A stretch of DNA of 64,000 bases, taken from the NCBI GenBank assembly GCA_034669145.1, contig JAXDNY010000072.1:1-64000 (forward strand), read 5' to 3'. Made by a program: the position numbers and the translations under genes. Under the pieces are notes generated by a model, which was not told where the DNA came from, made no database searches, and saw only the letters and a program-made list of their open reading frames with translations. The stretch is from PALSA-894 sp034669145 (GTDB taxonomy: Bacteria; Pseudomonadota; Alphaproteobacteria; Rhizobiales; Xanthobacteraceae). Below are positions 1-8,346 of the stretch, in pieces; the first letter of the stretch is position 1, and each line of letters begins with the position of its first letter.

Positions 1-126
1 CACATGGACGATCCCGCTGATAACGCGGCGGTCGTCTGCCCGCTCGACGCCCCGCACATCCGTCGGAAGGTGCGGCTCGATCCGCTTCCACTGCTCATCG
101 CTCAGCCAAAATAGATTCCTGCGCAC
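1..126 (-). CDS. IS5-family transposase, N-terminal fragment cut by window edge
   Basis: The reverse strand from a GTG at 126 reads MRRNLFWLSDEQWKRIEPHLP, then a stretch ending DDRRVISGIVHV at the window edge. This is the typical opening of IS5-family (IS1031-like) DDE transposases, with the FWLSDEQW and DDRRVISGI segments. A purine-rich stretch (GGAAGGGGATCGGGAG) lies just upstream of the GTG. Only about 42 codons are visible, so I cannot tell whether the element is intact. The other end of the insertion sequence lies outside the window. It marks the left border of the polysaccharide region. Confidence 0.8.
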   Translation of the reverse strand, partial: MRRNLFWLSDEQWKRIEPHLPTDVRGVERADDRRVISGIVHV

Positions 127-327
127 GCTCCCGATCCCCTTCCATAAACGTATCCGGATCGTATTGTCAGCGCAGAAAATTTATTGAGTTCTGACCCTAG
201 GCCGGCCTTTTCCCAATAGGCCAACTGTGAGCGGGGGATCGGACTGGGACATGGAGACCTCGTGAACTAGCTGACGTCGCGACAGCCGCCGCTTTAGCAC
301 GGAATCCACGCTAGGCCATTGCGGAAA
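127..327. other. Non-coding gap with probable IS end
   Basis: No credible ORF is seen. The stretch holds the upstream region of the transposase and probably one terminal inverted repeat of the element (around 180-205, near gagttctgaccctagg). This cannot be verified because the opposite end is off-window. The rest is the 3' flank of the EamA-like gene. Confidence 0.4.
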
Positions 328-1248
328 TTAGTTTGAAATAGGATTGGCATAGCGAGTAAAGCGGCGTATGTGCATCCGCATATCGAGATTGTTGCGCCGG
401 ATCACCCGCGTGGCGTGCAGCAGCATCTGCCAGCTCGACGCGATCAACATGACGCCACCGATGATGAGGGCGGCTGCCGCCACGCGGTGGAATGTACGCT
501 TCTCCCGATAGAGAAACATTCCAATCAGAACGGCGAAGAGGATGCTGGTCTGGCGCAGCGCCGTCACGGCGCCGACCGGACCGCGGCTCAGCGCCCAGAG
601 AAACACGGCAAATGACAGAACCCCGAGCAGGCCGGAGAGCAGCGTGCGCTGGCGCACCGCCGCGAGTTCGCCCCCCAGTGCCCTGCCGCGCAGCAAGAAC
701 ATCAAAAGGACGAAGCTGCCGCTGTCGATGACGATCAGCCAAACGGTGAAGGAGAGCCAGTCTCTCGAGAGCGTGACTCCATAGGAATCCAGCACCGAGT
801 AGCCCGCGACCATGGCGCCCGCGCCCGCGCCCGCGCCAGCCAGCAGCAACTTTCCCTGAAACTGCCGTACGGCCTCCAGGGCGAGCCAGCACACGCCCGT
901 GGAAATGACGACCACGCCGGCGAGTTGGCCGTGCGACGGTACCTGACCCAGCGCCCATACGCCGATCGCCATCGTGACGATCGGCACCAGGCCCCGCGCC
1001 AGTGGATACGCGGCACCAAGGTCGCCATGCGTGTAGGCCTGCGCCAGGCTGAACCGATACCCCGAATGAAAGAATAGCGAGAGCACCAGCACCGGCCAGA
1101 CCGCCGCCGGCGGGAGCGCTACAAACGGCAGGAACAATGCGGCGACGAGCGCCGCAACAAGGCTCATCCCGGTCAGGACGGTCAGTTGATCGTCAGATGA
1201 TTTTACCAGCGCGTGCCACGATGCGTGCAGCGCCGCCGCAGACAACAT
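328..1248 (-). CDS. EamA/DMT-family membrane transporter
   Basis: A polytopic inner-membrane protein of about 306 residues with roughly ten hydrophobic segments in two EamA-like halves. The N-terminus has the family-typical LHASWHALVK (usually LHASWNALVK), and the second half has the GPVGAVTALRQTSILFAVLIG region followed by a last helix and a basic tail. EamA/DMT proteins export or exchange small metabolites; the substrate is not predictable here. The ATG at 1248 trims the first helix. In-frame TTG (1251) and CTG (1263, 1272) codons lie upstream, and a GAGGAG at 1278-1283 sits 5 nt before the CTG at 1272, so the true start may be non-ATG. It is last in the minus-strand series and could be an undecaprenyl-P-sugar flippase-like or unrelated transporter. 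Confidence 0.8.
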   Translation of the reverse strand: MLSAAALHASWHALVKSSDDQLTVLTGMSLVAALVAALFLPFVALPPAAVWPVLVLSLFFHSGYRFSLAQAYTHGDLGAAYPLARGLVPIVTMAIGVWALGQVPSHGQLAGVVVISTGVCWLALEAVRQFQGKLLLAGAGAGAGAMVAGYSVLDSYGVTLSRDWLSFTVWLIVIDSGSFVLLMFLLRGRALGGELAAVRQRTLLSGLLGVLSFAVFLWALSRGPVGAVTALRQTSILFAVLIGMFLYREKRTFHRVAAAALIIGGVMLIASSWQMLLHATRVIRRNNLDMRMHIRRFTRYANPISN

Positions 1249-1315
1249 CAAGACAATGGTCAGCGTATCCAGGAAAGCTCCTCAAGCGCTGGCGACCGCC
1301 AGGAAGACCCGGCCC

Positions 1316-1756
1316 TTAGCGGCATGTCGTGTGCATCCAGATCGCAAACCCGTCGTACGGTACGGTTCGCAACTCGGTCATGATCTGCGAGACGGGAAAA
1401 GCGTCCATCCCGGCTCCTTCCGCGAGCACCATGCGGCTCACCATCTCATCCGAAGCCGGAACCTCGTAATAGCGCCGCAGGATTTTCCCGCGCACGGGAA
1501 AGTCGAAGGTAAACTCGGTGAAATAGGTCACCTTGTCGAAATCGACTCCCAGCTCCTCGCGAAGCTCACGCCGCAATGCAGCTTCGGGAGATTCGCCGGC
1601 GTCCATCGCGCCGCCGAACAGCCCCCAGTGGCCGGGGAAGAAGATACCCGGAATGTCGTCGCGGAGCTGAAGCAGGTAGCGCCCATCCGGTCGCGTGATG
1701 ATGCCGACCGCCGCGTCGGCTGGTTTGGGCATCTTTCCGAAGAGGTTATTCGTCAC
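1316..1756 (-). CDS. Nudix hydrolase (GDP-mannose mannosyl hydrolase/MutT-like)
   Basis: A 146-residue protein with a complete Nudix box: GGAMDAGE, then REL-REELGV, matching GX5EX7REUXEEXGU. It therefore should hydrolyse a nucleoside diphosphate linked to another group. The location behind SDR genes of sugar-nucleotide metabolism suggests an NDP-sugar or a damaged nucleotide as substrate, but the substrate is not readable from sequence. It starts at GTG (1756), whose GTGA overlaps the stop of the upstream SDR gene by 4 nt, so the two are translationally coupled. The length is typical for single-domain Nudix enzymes. Confidence 0.85.
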   Translation of the reverse strand: MTNNLFGKMPKPADAAVGIITRPDGRYLLQLRDDIPGIFFPGHWGLFGGAMDAGESPEAALRRELREELGVDFDKVTYFTEFTFDFPVRGKILRRYYEVPASDEMVSRMVLAEGAGMDAFPVSQIMTELRTVPYDGFAIWMHTTCR

Positions 1757-2646
1757 TGGCTCACCGTCTGGCCGCGCGCCTGTTTCATTTCGGCGCCGAA
1801 CACCTCGTCGATGACATCAAAGGGATCGGGCGCACCTTCGCCGGTCAGCGTCGCCAGGCGCGAGGCATCGAGGGAGGACAAGAGCGTCATCTGTTCAGGC
1901 GGCATCCCGGCATCCACGCCGCGCTGGGACACGACGAGTTTCCGGTCTGCGCCGACGCGCCCGGCGACATGACGGGCGGCCTCGGCATACGCGATATCGC
2001 TTGCGGCGGACACCTGGAAGATACCCCCCTCGCCCTGCGTTGCGATTGCGCTGAGGCCGCGGATCGCGGCGGCGAGCGAGACCGGAGCCAAACCGAGGTC
2101 CGAAAATGCAGTCACGGATTCTCCGCGCGATAACGCCTCGATCCAGCGGATGAAGATCGGTTGCCGCGGCGCGAGCACCTTCGTGAGGCGGACGACGGAG
2201 GCTCCTTCGCCCAGCGCGAGGAACTCAGCCTCTGCTTCGGCCTTGAGACGCCCGTAGTCTGTCACCGGACGCGGCGGCTCGCTGGACAGCACCCGCGCGG
2301 CACGGCCGTCATAGACCGCGCTGGTGGACAACAGGATCGGACGTGTCCCCTGCGCTGCCAGCCGGCGTGCAAGCGCGGCCGGCGCAACAACATTGATCTG
2401 ACGCGCAAGTCGCGGATTCGCCCGGCATTCCGCAAAGCGCACCATCGCGGCACAGAAAAAGGCGACGTCGGCGGAAGGCAGCCCCACGTCGCCCGGGTTC
2501 GGTTCGGCCAGGTCGAGCCGCTGGAGACCGCTCGCGGCTGCATCCGCGCGCCGGCTCGTTCCGTGCACCTGCCCTCCTTCGGCGCGGATTGCTTGAGCGA
2601 GTGCGCCGCCGATCAGGCCATCCATGCCGATGACGATCGCCTTCAT
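1753..2646 (-). CDS. Extended SDR, RmlD-like sugar-nucleotide reductase/epimerase
   Basis: A 297-residue protein with an N-terminal Rossmann motif (IGMDGLIGGAL, a variant of GxxGxxG), the STSAVYDG serine region and an intact YGRLK catalytic YxxxK. The fold and spacing resemble dTDP-4-dehydrorhamnose reductase-like extended SDRs, which reduce 4-keto sugar nucleotides. The substrate is unknown. A true rmlD is present elsewhere (39315-40211), so this copy probably acts on a different NDP-sugar. It follows a flippase-like gene by 12 nt and overlaps the Nudix gene, consistent with one transcript. Confidence 0.75.
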   Translation of the reverse strand: MKAIVIGMDGLIGGALAQAIRAEGGQVHGTSRRADAAASGLQRLDLAEPNPGDVGLPSADVAFFCAAMVRFAECRANPRLARQINVVAPAALARRLAAQGTRPILLSTSAVYDGRAARVLSSEPPRPVTDYGRLKAEAEAEFLALGEGASVVRLTKVLAPRQPIFIRWIEALSRGESVTAFSDLGLAPVSLAAAIRGLSAIATQGEGGIFQVSAASDIAYAEAARHVAGRVGADRKLVVSQRGVDAGMPPEQMTLLSSLDASRLATLTGEGAPDPFDVIDEVFGAEMKQARGQTVSQ

Positions 2647-2658
2647 GTCACCCGAAGC

Positions 2659-3660
2659 CTATGCGGCATTGGGACGATCGCCATCGAGCGAGATCGCCGC
2701 CATCGTACGGCGATCCGCGAGCCAGAGACCGCCGCCAATCAGGCTCACCGCCACGCCCAGCAATCCGAAAGCGAGGCTGGAGCCCAACGCCTGATGGATC
2801 GGTACGCCCAAAGTTCCGAATGCAATGACGGTGGCCCCCTCGCGCAGGCCCCACCCGGCGATGGAAATCGGGAGCATGGAAATCTCGAGGACTGCAGGCA
2901 CAAGCAAGACGCAACCGATCGCCACAGGAGGCGCCACCCCCATCCCAAGCAGGATGATGCCGAAGACGATCATGTTGGCGACGGCGATGAGGCAGCTGAT
3001 AAGCATCACCGCACCGAGCTGCCGATGCTGCGTCATGAAGTGCTTGCCAACGCTCGACGCCTCGACGACGAACGTCGCGAGGCGCCGGCTCGGAAGCTTT
3101 GCGCGGAGGCGGTGCAAGAAGCCGCCGCGTCCGCGGAGCGCCGCGAGGAGCAATATCGCGACGAAGCCGGCGATGCCCGCAACGGCAAGCAAGAGCAGAC
3201 CCGCACGAACAGCCCCATCGTCGATTACGGATAGGAGCCAAGGCAAACTCAGAAGCAGGAACACGTGGTTCATGAGGATGCCGATGAGGCGGTCGAGGAT
3301 GACTGCGGATGTAGCCTCAGTCAGCGGCAATCCCAGACGCCGGATCCGCCAGATACGAAGCGCGTCGCCTCCGAGAAATGACACGAACGTCTGGCTGAAG
3401 AACATTCCTTCAAGCGTAATGCGGAAGGAGTCTCTCAAACGGAATGTCGCGCCAAACCGCGCTACGACCATTGTCAGCCGTTTGGCGGCGACCATCGCCT
3501 GAGCCAGCATGACGAAGAAGGTCGCGACGGCGATCGGGACCGGTATCGTCGAAATTGTCCGGCCGACCGAACGGAAATCAAGCTGCGTCGCAATCAGTGC
3601 AAGTATCAGCACCGTGACGGCGACCTTCAGTCCGGTCCTGAGCCAGCTCGGCATGACCAA
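2659..3660 (-). CDS. LPG-synthase-TM/UPF0104-type membrane protein (flippase-like)
   Basis: About 333 residues with eight or so membrane helices. It carries the family motif GGDALRIWR...GLPLTEA...ILDRLIGI, also present almost identically in the plus-strand gene at 21562-22524. Proteins of this family (lysylphosphatidylglycerol synthase transmembrane domain, AglD-like) are linked to lipid or polyprenyl-P-sugar handling in membranes; the exact activity is unknown. The tail GDRPNAA is short and cytosolic-looking. It lies inside the minus-strand sugar operon between two SDR genes, which supports a role in polysaccharide assembly. Confidence 0.75.
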   Translation of the reverse strand: MVMPSWLRTGLKVAVTVLILALIATQLDFRSVGRTISTIPVPIAVATFFVMLAQAMVAAKRLTMVVARFGATFRLRDSFRITLEGMFFSQTFVSFLGGDALRIWRIRRLGLPLTEATSAVILDRLIGILMNHVFLLLSLPWLLSVIDDGAVRAGLLLLAVAGIAGFVAILLLAALRGRGGFLHRLRAKLPSRRLATFVVEASSVGKHFMTQHRQLGAVMLISCLIAVANMIVFGIILLGMGVAPPVAIGCVLLVPAVLEISMLPISIAGWGLREGATVIAFGTLGVPIHQALGSSLAFGLLGVAVSLIGGGLWLADRRTMAAISLDGDRPNAA

Positions 3661-3694
3661 TCCTAGAGGCTGTTAGCTATGGGTGTCATCGTGT

Positions 3695-4579
3695 TCACTG
3701 TACACGAGTCTCCCGATGCACCCGCGCCAACCCATTTGCGAGCGGCTCGAAGTGGAAATCCGGAAAGGCGCGATAGCAATCCGCGATATCGAAGAAGCGA
3801 TGCAATAAATGCGGCCGCGGGCCGGGCCGCGGCACGGACTTCACCTCGGCGTGCGGCGTGAACTGCGCCGCGACGATGTTGGCGATGTCGTGAAACGACG
3901 TCGAAACGCCGGTCACGGCGTTGAGCGCGCCGCTGCTGCGATGAAACAGGATGAGCCTGGCAAGACGTGCGACGTCCTCGATGGCGATGTGGTCGCGCTT
4001 TTCCTCGCCTTCGCCGAAGATGGTGATCGGCTCACCCTTCGCGGCCTGCCGGCGAAAGCGGTTCGGGCCGTAGCCGGAATGCGGATCGCGCGCGCCATAG
4101 ATCAGGGTCGGGCGCAGCGCCGCGAACGGGCCGCGATATTCGGAGCGGAACATCAGCTCGCGCGCCGCATGCATCATGCCGTGCGTGGTGGACGGCGCGA
4201 CGGCGGATTTCTCGGTGACCGGATTGGCATCGTCCGCATAGACCGCGTCAGAAGAAATATAGAGGAGGTGGGCCGGCGGGGCGGCGGCGAGCGCGACACA
4301 CGCGGCTTCGGCCATGCGCAGATTGGTCATCATCTGCGCGGCATTCTTCGCAGGTGCGACGGCTGAGACGAACACCACGGCGTCGTCGGGCTTCAGCGCT
4401 GCCTTGAGTGCGTCGGCACCACTCGGCGCCAACAGATCGACCTCCCTCCGGGTGAGACCGAGCGTGGGGACACCGGCGTCCGCTAGTTCCTTCAGGATCG
4501 TCGAGCCGACGAAGCCCCCTACCCCGACGACGACGACGCGCTTCGGCGCAACCGGCGATGCATTCTGATGAGTCAGCAT
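3695..4579 (-). CDS. Extended SDR with degenerate catalytic YxxxK
   Basis: A 294-residue NAD-dependent epimerase/dehydratase-fold protein with Rossmann motif GVGGFVGS and the ISSDAVYAD serine strand. Where the family has YxxxK it reads THGMMHAARE, so both the catalytic Tyr and Lys are His. I chose the ATG at 4579 (MLTHQNASP) because it lies 2 nt after the stop of the upstream gene; the longer frame from 4723 runs through that gene in a different reading frame and has no SDR sequence. The rest of the protein (LRPTLIYGARDPHSGYGPNRF) is well preserved, so it is not an obvious pseudogene. It could be a non-catalytic binding or partner protein, or use altered chemistry. Confidence 0.75.
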   Translation of the reverse strand: MLTHQNASPVAPKRVVVVGVGGFVGSTILKELADAGVPTLGLTRREVDLLAPSGADALKAALKPDDAVVFVSAVAPAKNAAQMMTNLRMAEAACVALAAAPPAHLLYISSDAVYADDANPVTEKSAVAPSTTHGMMHAARELMFRSEYRGPFAALRPTLIYGARDPHSGYGPNRFRRQAAKGEPITIFGEGEEKRDHIAIEDVARLARLILFHRSSGALNAVTGVSTSFHDIANIVAAQFTPHAEVKSVPRPGPRPHLLHRFFDIADCYRAFPDFHFEPLANGLARVHRETRVQ

Positions 4580-4581
4580 GG

Positions 4582-5853
4582 TCAGGAGACTCCCAGAGTG
4601 CGGTAATCGAGGCCGGCCTTGCGCGCGGCCGCGCCATCGAGCACGCGATACGGGTCGAGCACGAGCTTCCCGCGCATCGCCCCGGCGATTGCGGCGCAGG
4701 ACAGCTCGCGGAACTGCGGCCACGGCGTCATGATGGCGAGCGCGTCGGCGTTCTCGACCGCTTCAAGCGCGGACTTCGCGCCGACTGCAGCGGGATGGGG
4801 CGCGGCCGATGCCGGCACAACGGGGTCGAATACCTTCAGCCGCCATGGTCCGAGCTGGCGGATCAGCGCAAGCGACGGCGAGTTCTTCACCGAATGGGTG
4901 TTTTCCTTGTAGGCGAGACCCAGCACGGCGATCGTCGCATCCGGCGCCTTGGCGAGCACCGCCTCATGCAGCGTGCGCAGGGCCCAGTCCTTGCGATGAG
5001 CGCTGTTGGCGACGAATGACGCGATGACGCCGGCTTCGGTGCCGTACTCCTCCGAAAATCGCAGCACGGTCGCGAGATCGCGCTCCAGATTGCCGCCCGC
5101 GAGGCCGAGGCCCGGCGCCAGATATGAATGCGGGCCGATGCGGCGATCGAGCTTGAGCGCCGGAACGATCTCCGACCAGTCCGCGCCGATTTTCTCACAC
5201 AAAGCCGCAAGCGTATTCGCCACGCTGACGGATGCGACGAGACAGCAGTTGATGGAAATCTTGGTCAGCTCCGCGCTCTCGAAGCGCATCGGCAATATCG
5301 GGCAACCGAAGGCCTTGAGGAATGTGTCGAAAGCCTCGGGTAGCGGCGCCGCCGGATCGGGACAGCCGACGATGAACCGCTCCGGCAGCGTCGCCCGCTC
5401 GACAGCGCGGCCGAACACCAGCGTCTCGACTTGATAGTAGAGCAACCGCCCGTCGCGCTGGCGCGCGCGCGTGAAACCCGGCGGTACCTGACTCAGCACC
5501 ACGACAACAGTGTCGGGGCGACTGTGGGCCAGGACATGATCGAGCAGCCTGTCGAGCGACGACAGATCGCTGCGCCCCGCATCGTCGGTCGGCACATCGG
5601 GCGCGACATAGATGACGTCGCATTGCGCGAGCCGGCCTGCGTCGGCGGAAAAACCGATGTGGCCACGATTGTCGCGCAGTAGATCGTCGAGGCCGGGCTC
5701 GACCACCGGCAATTGGCCGGCTTCGAGCCGTCCGATCAGCGCCGCATCCGCATCGAAGCCCACAGTCGCAAAACCCTTGCTCGCAGCCGCAATCGACGAG
5801 CACAGGCCAAGATGCGCCATGCCCGCATAGCCAATGGTCGGACGGTCGCTCAT
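4582..5853 (-). CDS. UDP-glucose/GDP-mannose dehydrogenase-family protein lacking catalytic Cys
   Basis: A 423-residue protein with the full three-domain layout of nucleotide-sugar dehydrogenases: an N-terminal Rossmann domain, a central helical domain with ELTKISINCC (Lys198, Asn202 retained), and a C-terminal binding domain beginning VLGLAYKENTHSVKNSP. The loop that in UDP-glucose dehydrogenase carries the thioester-forming Cys (GGSCFxKD) reads GLAGGNLERD, so the Cys position is Asn255. The cofactor motif is GMAHLG instead of GxGxxG. Four-electron oxidation to a uronic acid should therefore be impossible; two-electron oxidation to an aldehyde is plausible. The start overlaps the upstream Gfo/Idh/MocA gene stop by 4 nt. 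A second Cys-less paralogue lies at 16089-17408. Confidence 0.85.
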   Translation of the reverse strand: MSDRPTIGYAGMAHLGLCSSIAAASKGFATVGFDADAALIGRLEAGQLPVVEPGLDDLLRDNRGHIGFSADAGRLAQCDVIYVAPDVPTDDAGRSDLSSLDRLLDHVLAHSRPDTVVVVLSQVPPGFTRARQRDGRLLYYQVETLVFGRAVERATLPERFIVGCPDPAAPLPEAFDTFLKAFGCPILPMRFESAELTKISINCCLVASVSVANTLAALCEKIGADWSEIVPALKLDRRIGPHSYLAPGLGLAGGNLERDLATVLRFSEEYGTEAGVIASFVANSAHRKDWALRTLHEAVLAKAPDATIAVLGLAYKENTHSVKNSPSLALIRQLGPWRLKVFDPVVPASAAPHPAAVGAKSALEAVENADALAIMTPWPQFRELSCAAIAGAMRGKLVLDPYRVLDGAAARKAGLDYRTLGVS

Positions 5854-6779
5854 CGAGCCTCTTTGGCCGCGGCCGCCGACAGCGTGCCGAGCACGCGCAG
5901 GAGCCAGCGGTCATTCGAGAGATCGGTCGGCACCTTGTCGGCAACCAGGCGTTTGAAGTGCTCGTATTCGATCGCCCAGGTGGGATCGTCCTGCACCAAG
6001 GTCACGGATTCTTCCGGCGGACGGCCGCTCGGCAAGATGCGCGTACGATGCGTGAAGGTGGCCGGTCCCCATTTGCACAGCGACTCAATGTGAGCGGTGC
6101 CTTTCTCGGCGAGGATGTCGCAGGTGAAGTGGTTGCGCCACGACAGCAGCGTCATTTCGAGCTCGAGCCGGGGCTCAGATGCCTCGCATGACACGACGAC
6201 ATGATCGGGCGCCCGGTTCTCGAAGCGATTGACCGAGACGAGACGAAAATCCTCGCCGAGTTCGCCGAACCAGAAGCGCGCCGTGTCGAGCAGATGCGAG
6301 CAAAGATCCGGCAGTACGCCCGCGCCCTTGTCGCGCCACGCGGAGTCGCGCACGAGGCGCGCGGTGCCGTTGCCATAGAACATGCGGCAGCGATAGAGCC
6401 GCCCAAGTGCGCCTGAGCGCAGGAGGTCGCGCATACGCACATAGTGCGGCTCGAAGCGGTGATTGTAGGCCGTGTAGCAAACTGTGGGGGTGCGCCGCGC
6501 CAGCGCTTCAAGCTCGGCGAGGTCCTCTTCGCGCTCGGCATGCAACGGCTTTTCCACGAGCACATGCTTGCCGTTCTCCAGCAGATAACGCAGCAGATCG
6601 GGCTTCGGCTCGTCCGGCGTGCAGACCAGCGCCGCGTCGTAGCCGTCGAGCGGCACCGCGCGGATGTCGCGCCAGTTCGCTTCCTTTGCGATCGGATCGA
6701 CCACGCCGGCCGCGTCGGGACCGGCAACCCGCAGGCGCTTCTTGCCCTGAACGCCGTACCCGACGATGACCGCCCGCAT
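5850..6779 (-). CDS. Gfo/Idh/MocA-family oxidoreductase
   Basis: A 309-residue NAD(P)-dependent oxidoreductase. It has an N-terminal Rossmann domain (VIVGYGVQGKKRL), the VLVEKPLHAE segment with the conserved EKP lysine, and a C-terminal alpha/beta domain containing GVLPDLCSHLLDTARFW, where the D-x3-H pattern is typical of the active site. Family members oxidise or reduce sugar and inositol hydroxyls, often on nucleotide sugars. The N-terminus is shorter than usual. It sits between the domain-swapped HldE-like gene (13 nt) and the Cys-less dehydrogenase (4 nt overlap). Confidence 0.85.
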   Translation of the reverse strand: MRAVIVGYGVQGKKRLRVAGPDAAGVVDPIAKEANWRDIRAVPLDGYDAALVCTPDEPKPDLLRYLLENGKHVLVEKPLHAEREEDLAELEALARRTPTVCYTAYNHRFEPHYVRMRDLLRSGALGRLYRCRMFYGNGTARLVRDSAWRDKGAGVLPDLCSHLLDTARFWFGELGEDFRLVSVNRFENRAPDHVVVSCEASEPRLELEMTLLSWRNHFTCDILAEKGTAHIESLCKWGPATFTHRTRILPSGRPPEESVTLVQDDPTWAIEYEHFKRLVADKVPTDLSNDRWLLRVLGTLSAAAAKEAR

Positions 6780-6792
6780 CGCGTTGGCCCGG

Positions 6793-8346
6793 TTAGTTGA
6801 AATTGACGTGCCGCTCGATGCGCGCGATCTTGGCCAGAACGTCCTTCGGCTGCACCGGAATGTTGCCGTCGAACTCGCACTCGACTGCCGCCGAAATCGA
6901 TCCGAGCACCGAGGCGATCACGGGACTCTGCGTCGCATACAACGCAAGCGCCGCATAGGCGGCCAGCGCGTCACCCGAGCCCACCGCGTCGACCACCTGC
7001 CCGGCGAAGCTGTCGAGCGTGAAGAAAGCGCGGACGTCACTGTCCTGTGCGTTGACGAAGGTCATCATGCCGCGCTCGCCGAGTTTAAGCATGAGCACCT
7101 TGCAGCCCGCCGCGCGATACAGCTTGAGGCCGAGCGGACGAATAACCGAATCCTGATCGCCAAGCGCGAAGCGCGCCTCACGCTCGTTCGGCGTGATCAG
7201 ATCGAATCCGTGGAATTCGAGTATGTTGCCCCAGCGGCTAGCCACCTGACTGTCGGCAACGCGGAACACGTCCTTCGGCAACGCCGCGGTCAATGGCGGG
7301 ATCGTGTCGCGATTGTAGATACCGTGACGGAAGTCGCTGAACATCACGATATCCGCCGGTGTGTCGCGAACCTGCTCGGCCAAATGACCGAGGATGCGCT
7401 CCGAGATCGACCGGTTATCGACTTTATCGACTTTCAGCAGACGATAGCCACCCGCTACGATCGCGTTCTTGTTCGTCGTAGGACGCGTGCGATCGAGGAC
7501 CGGCACGCAATGTACGCCGGCCTTGGCGAGATCATTGAGCGTGAATTCCGCGAGCGCATCCTCCCCCAGAACCGTGGAGAACGTCACGTCGGCGCCTGCC
7601 GCTTTGAGGTGCTTGGCGACGATGCCGGCGCCGCCGACGAAGTCGTGCTGTTCCTCGAAACGCACGCTCATGGTCGGCGTCTTGGTCATGCCCCCTATCA
7701 TCGTGCACTGCGTCAGGCTGTCGATGATTGTGTCGCCGACGACATGCACCTTGAGGCCCTTGAGCTTGTCGAGGCCCTTACGCAAATCGTTGAAGTCGAT
7801 GCCCTGCGCCTCGAGCAACAGCATCAGCTTTTCGGTCGAGAGTTCCGGCGGCTCTGTCTCGATGATGTGTGACGACGAATAGACGATATCGCCGGGCGTG
7901 AAGATGATCTCGCCGCCGTAGGATTCGATGATCGCCTTCTCTTCCGCGGTTTTCGGGTGCAAGCCGTCCTTGTTGTATTCGTAGCCCTTGGCGAAATAAT
8001 CCGGCTTGATGACGCTGAGATTTTCGAGCGGCGTCGGCTGGCTGTCGATCACGACGTAATCGACACATTCCAATGCCGCGAGATTGAAGGCGCGCAACTC
8101 CTGCGGCACGAAGGGGCGGAAGTTGGCCTTCAGAATATGTTCATCCGCGGTAAGGCTCGCGACGAGCACGTGCCCCATGCTCTTGGCGTAAAGCAGATGG
8201 CGAACGTGCCCCGGATGCACCAGGTCGAAGGTGCCGTGACACATGATCACCTTCTTGTCGCGCGGCGGCTGCCCGATCAGCTCGGCGATCTGCTGCGGGG
8301 TCTTGATCTTGTGGCTGACGAGCTTGCGGCTCGCTTCGTCGATCAT
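6793..8346 (-). CDS. Domain-swapped HldE-like protein: nucleotidyltransferase-PfkB kinase fusion
   Basis: A 517-residue bifunctional protein. Residues ~30-170 are a cytidylyltransferase-type nucleotidyltransferase with HGTFDLVHPGH (residues 37-47, the HxGH motif). Residues ~195-517 are a PfkB/ribokinase-type sugar kinase ending with the anion-hole signature DAVGSGDALAAY. In HldE/RfaE (ADP-heptose synthesis) the order is kinase first, transferase last; here it is reversed. The two activities fit phosphorylation and nucleotidyl activation of a heptose-like sugar, but the substrate and nucleotide are unknown. The ATG at 8346 overlaps the preceding SDR stop by 4 nt. The GDP-heptose genes in the same series make a separate ADP-type heptose branch worth considering. 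Confidence 0.88.
   Translation of the reverse strand: MIDEASRKLVSHKIKTPQQIAELIGQPPRDKKVIMCHGTFDLVHPGHVRHLLYAKSMGHVLVASLTADEHILKANFRPFVPQELRAFNLAALECVDYVVIDSQPTPLENLSVIKPDYFAKGYEYNKDGLHPKTAEEKAIIESYGGEIIFTPGDIVYSSSHIIETEPPELSTEKLMLLLEAQGIDFNDLRKGLDKLKGLKVHVVGDTIIDSLTQCTMIGGMTKTPTMSVRFEEQHDFVGGAGIVAKHLKAAGADVTFSTVLGEDALAEFTLNDLAKAGVHCVPVLDRTRPTTNKNAIVAGGYRLLKVDKVDNRSISERILGHLAEQVRDTPADIVMFSDFRHGIYNRDTIPPLTAALPKDVFRVADSQVASRWGNILEFHGFDLITPNEREARFALGDQDSVIRPLGLKLYRAAGCKVLMLKLGERGMMTFVNAQDSDVRAFFTLDSFAGQVVDAVGSGDALAAYAALALYATQSPVIASVLGSISAAVECEFDGNIPVQPKDVLAKIARIERHVNFN

Noticed and set aside
3695..4579. Pseudogene call for the YxxxK-less SDR
   Set aside because: The frame is intact over its full length with a coupled start, and the rest of the fold is well conserved.
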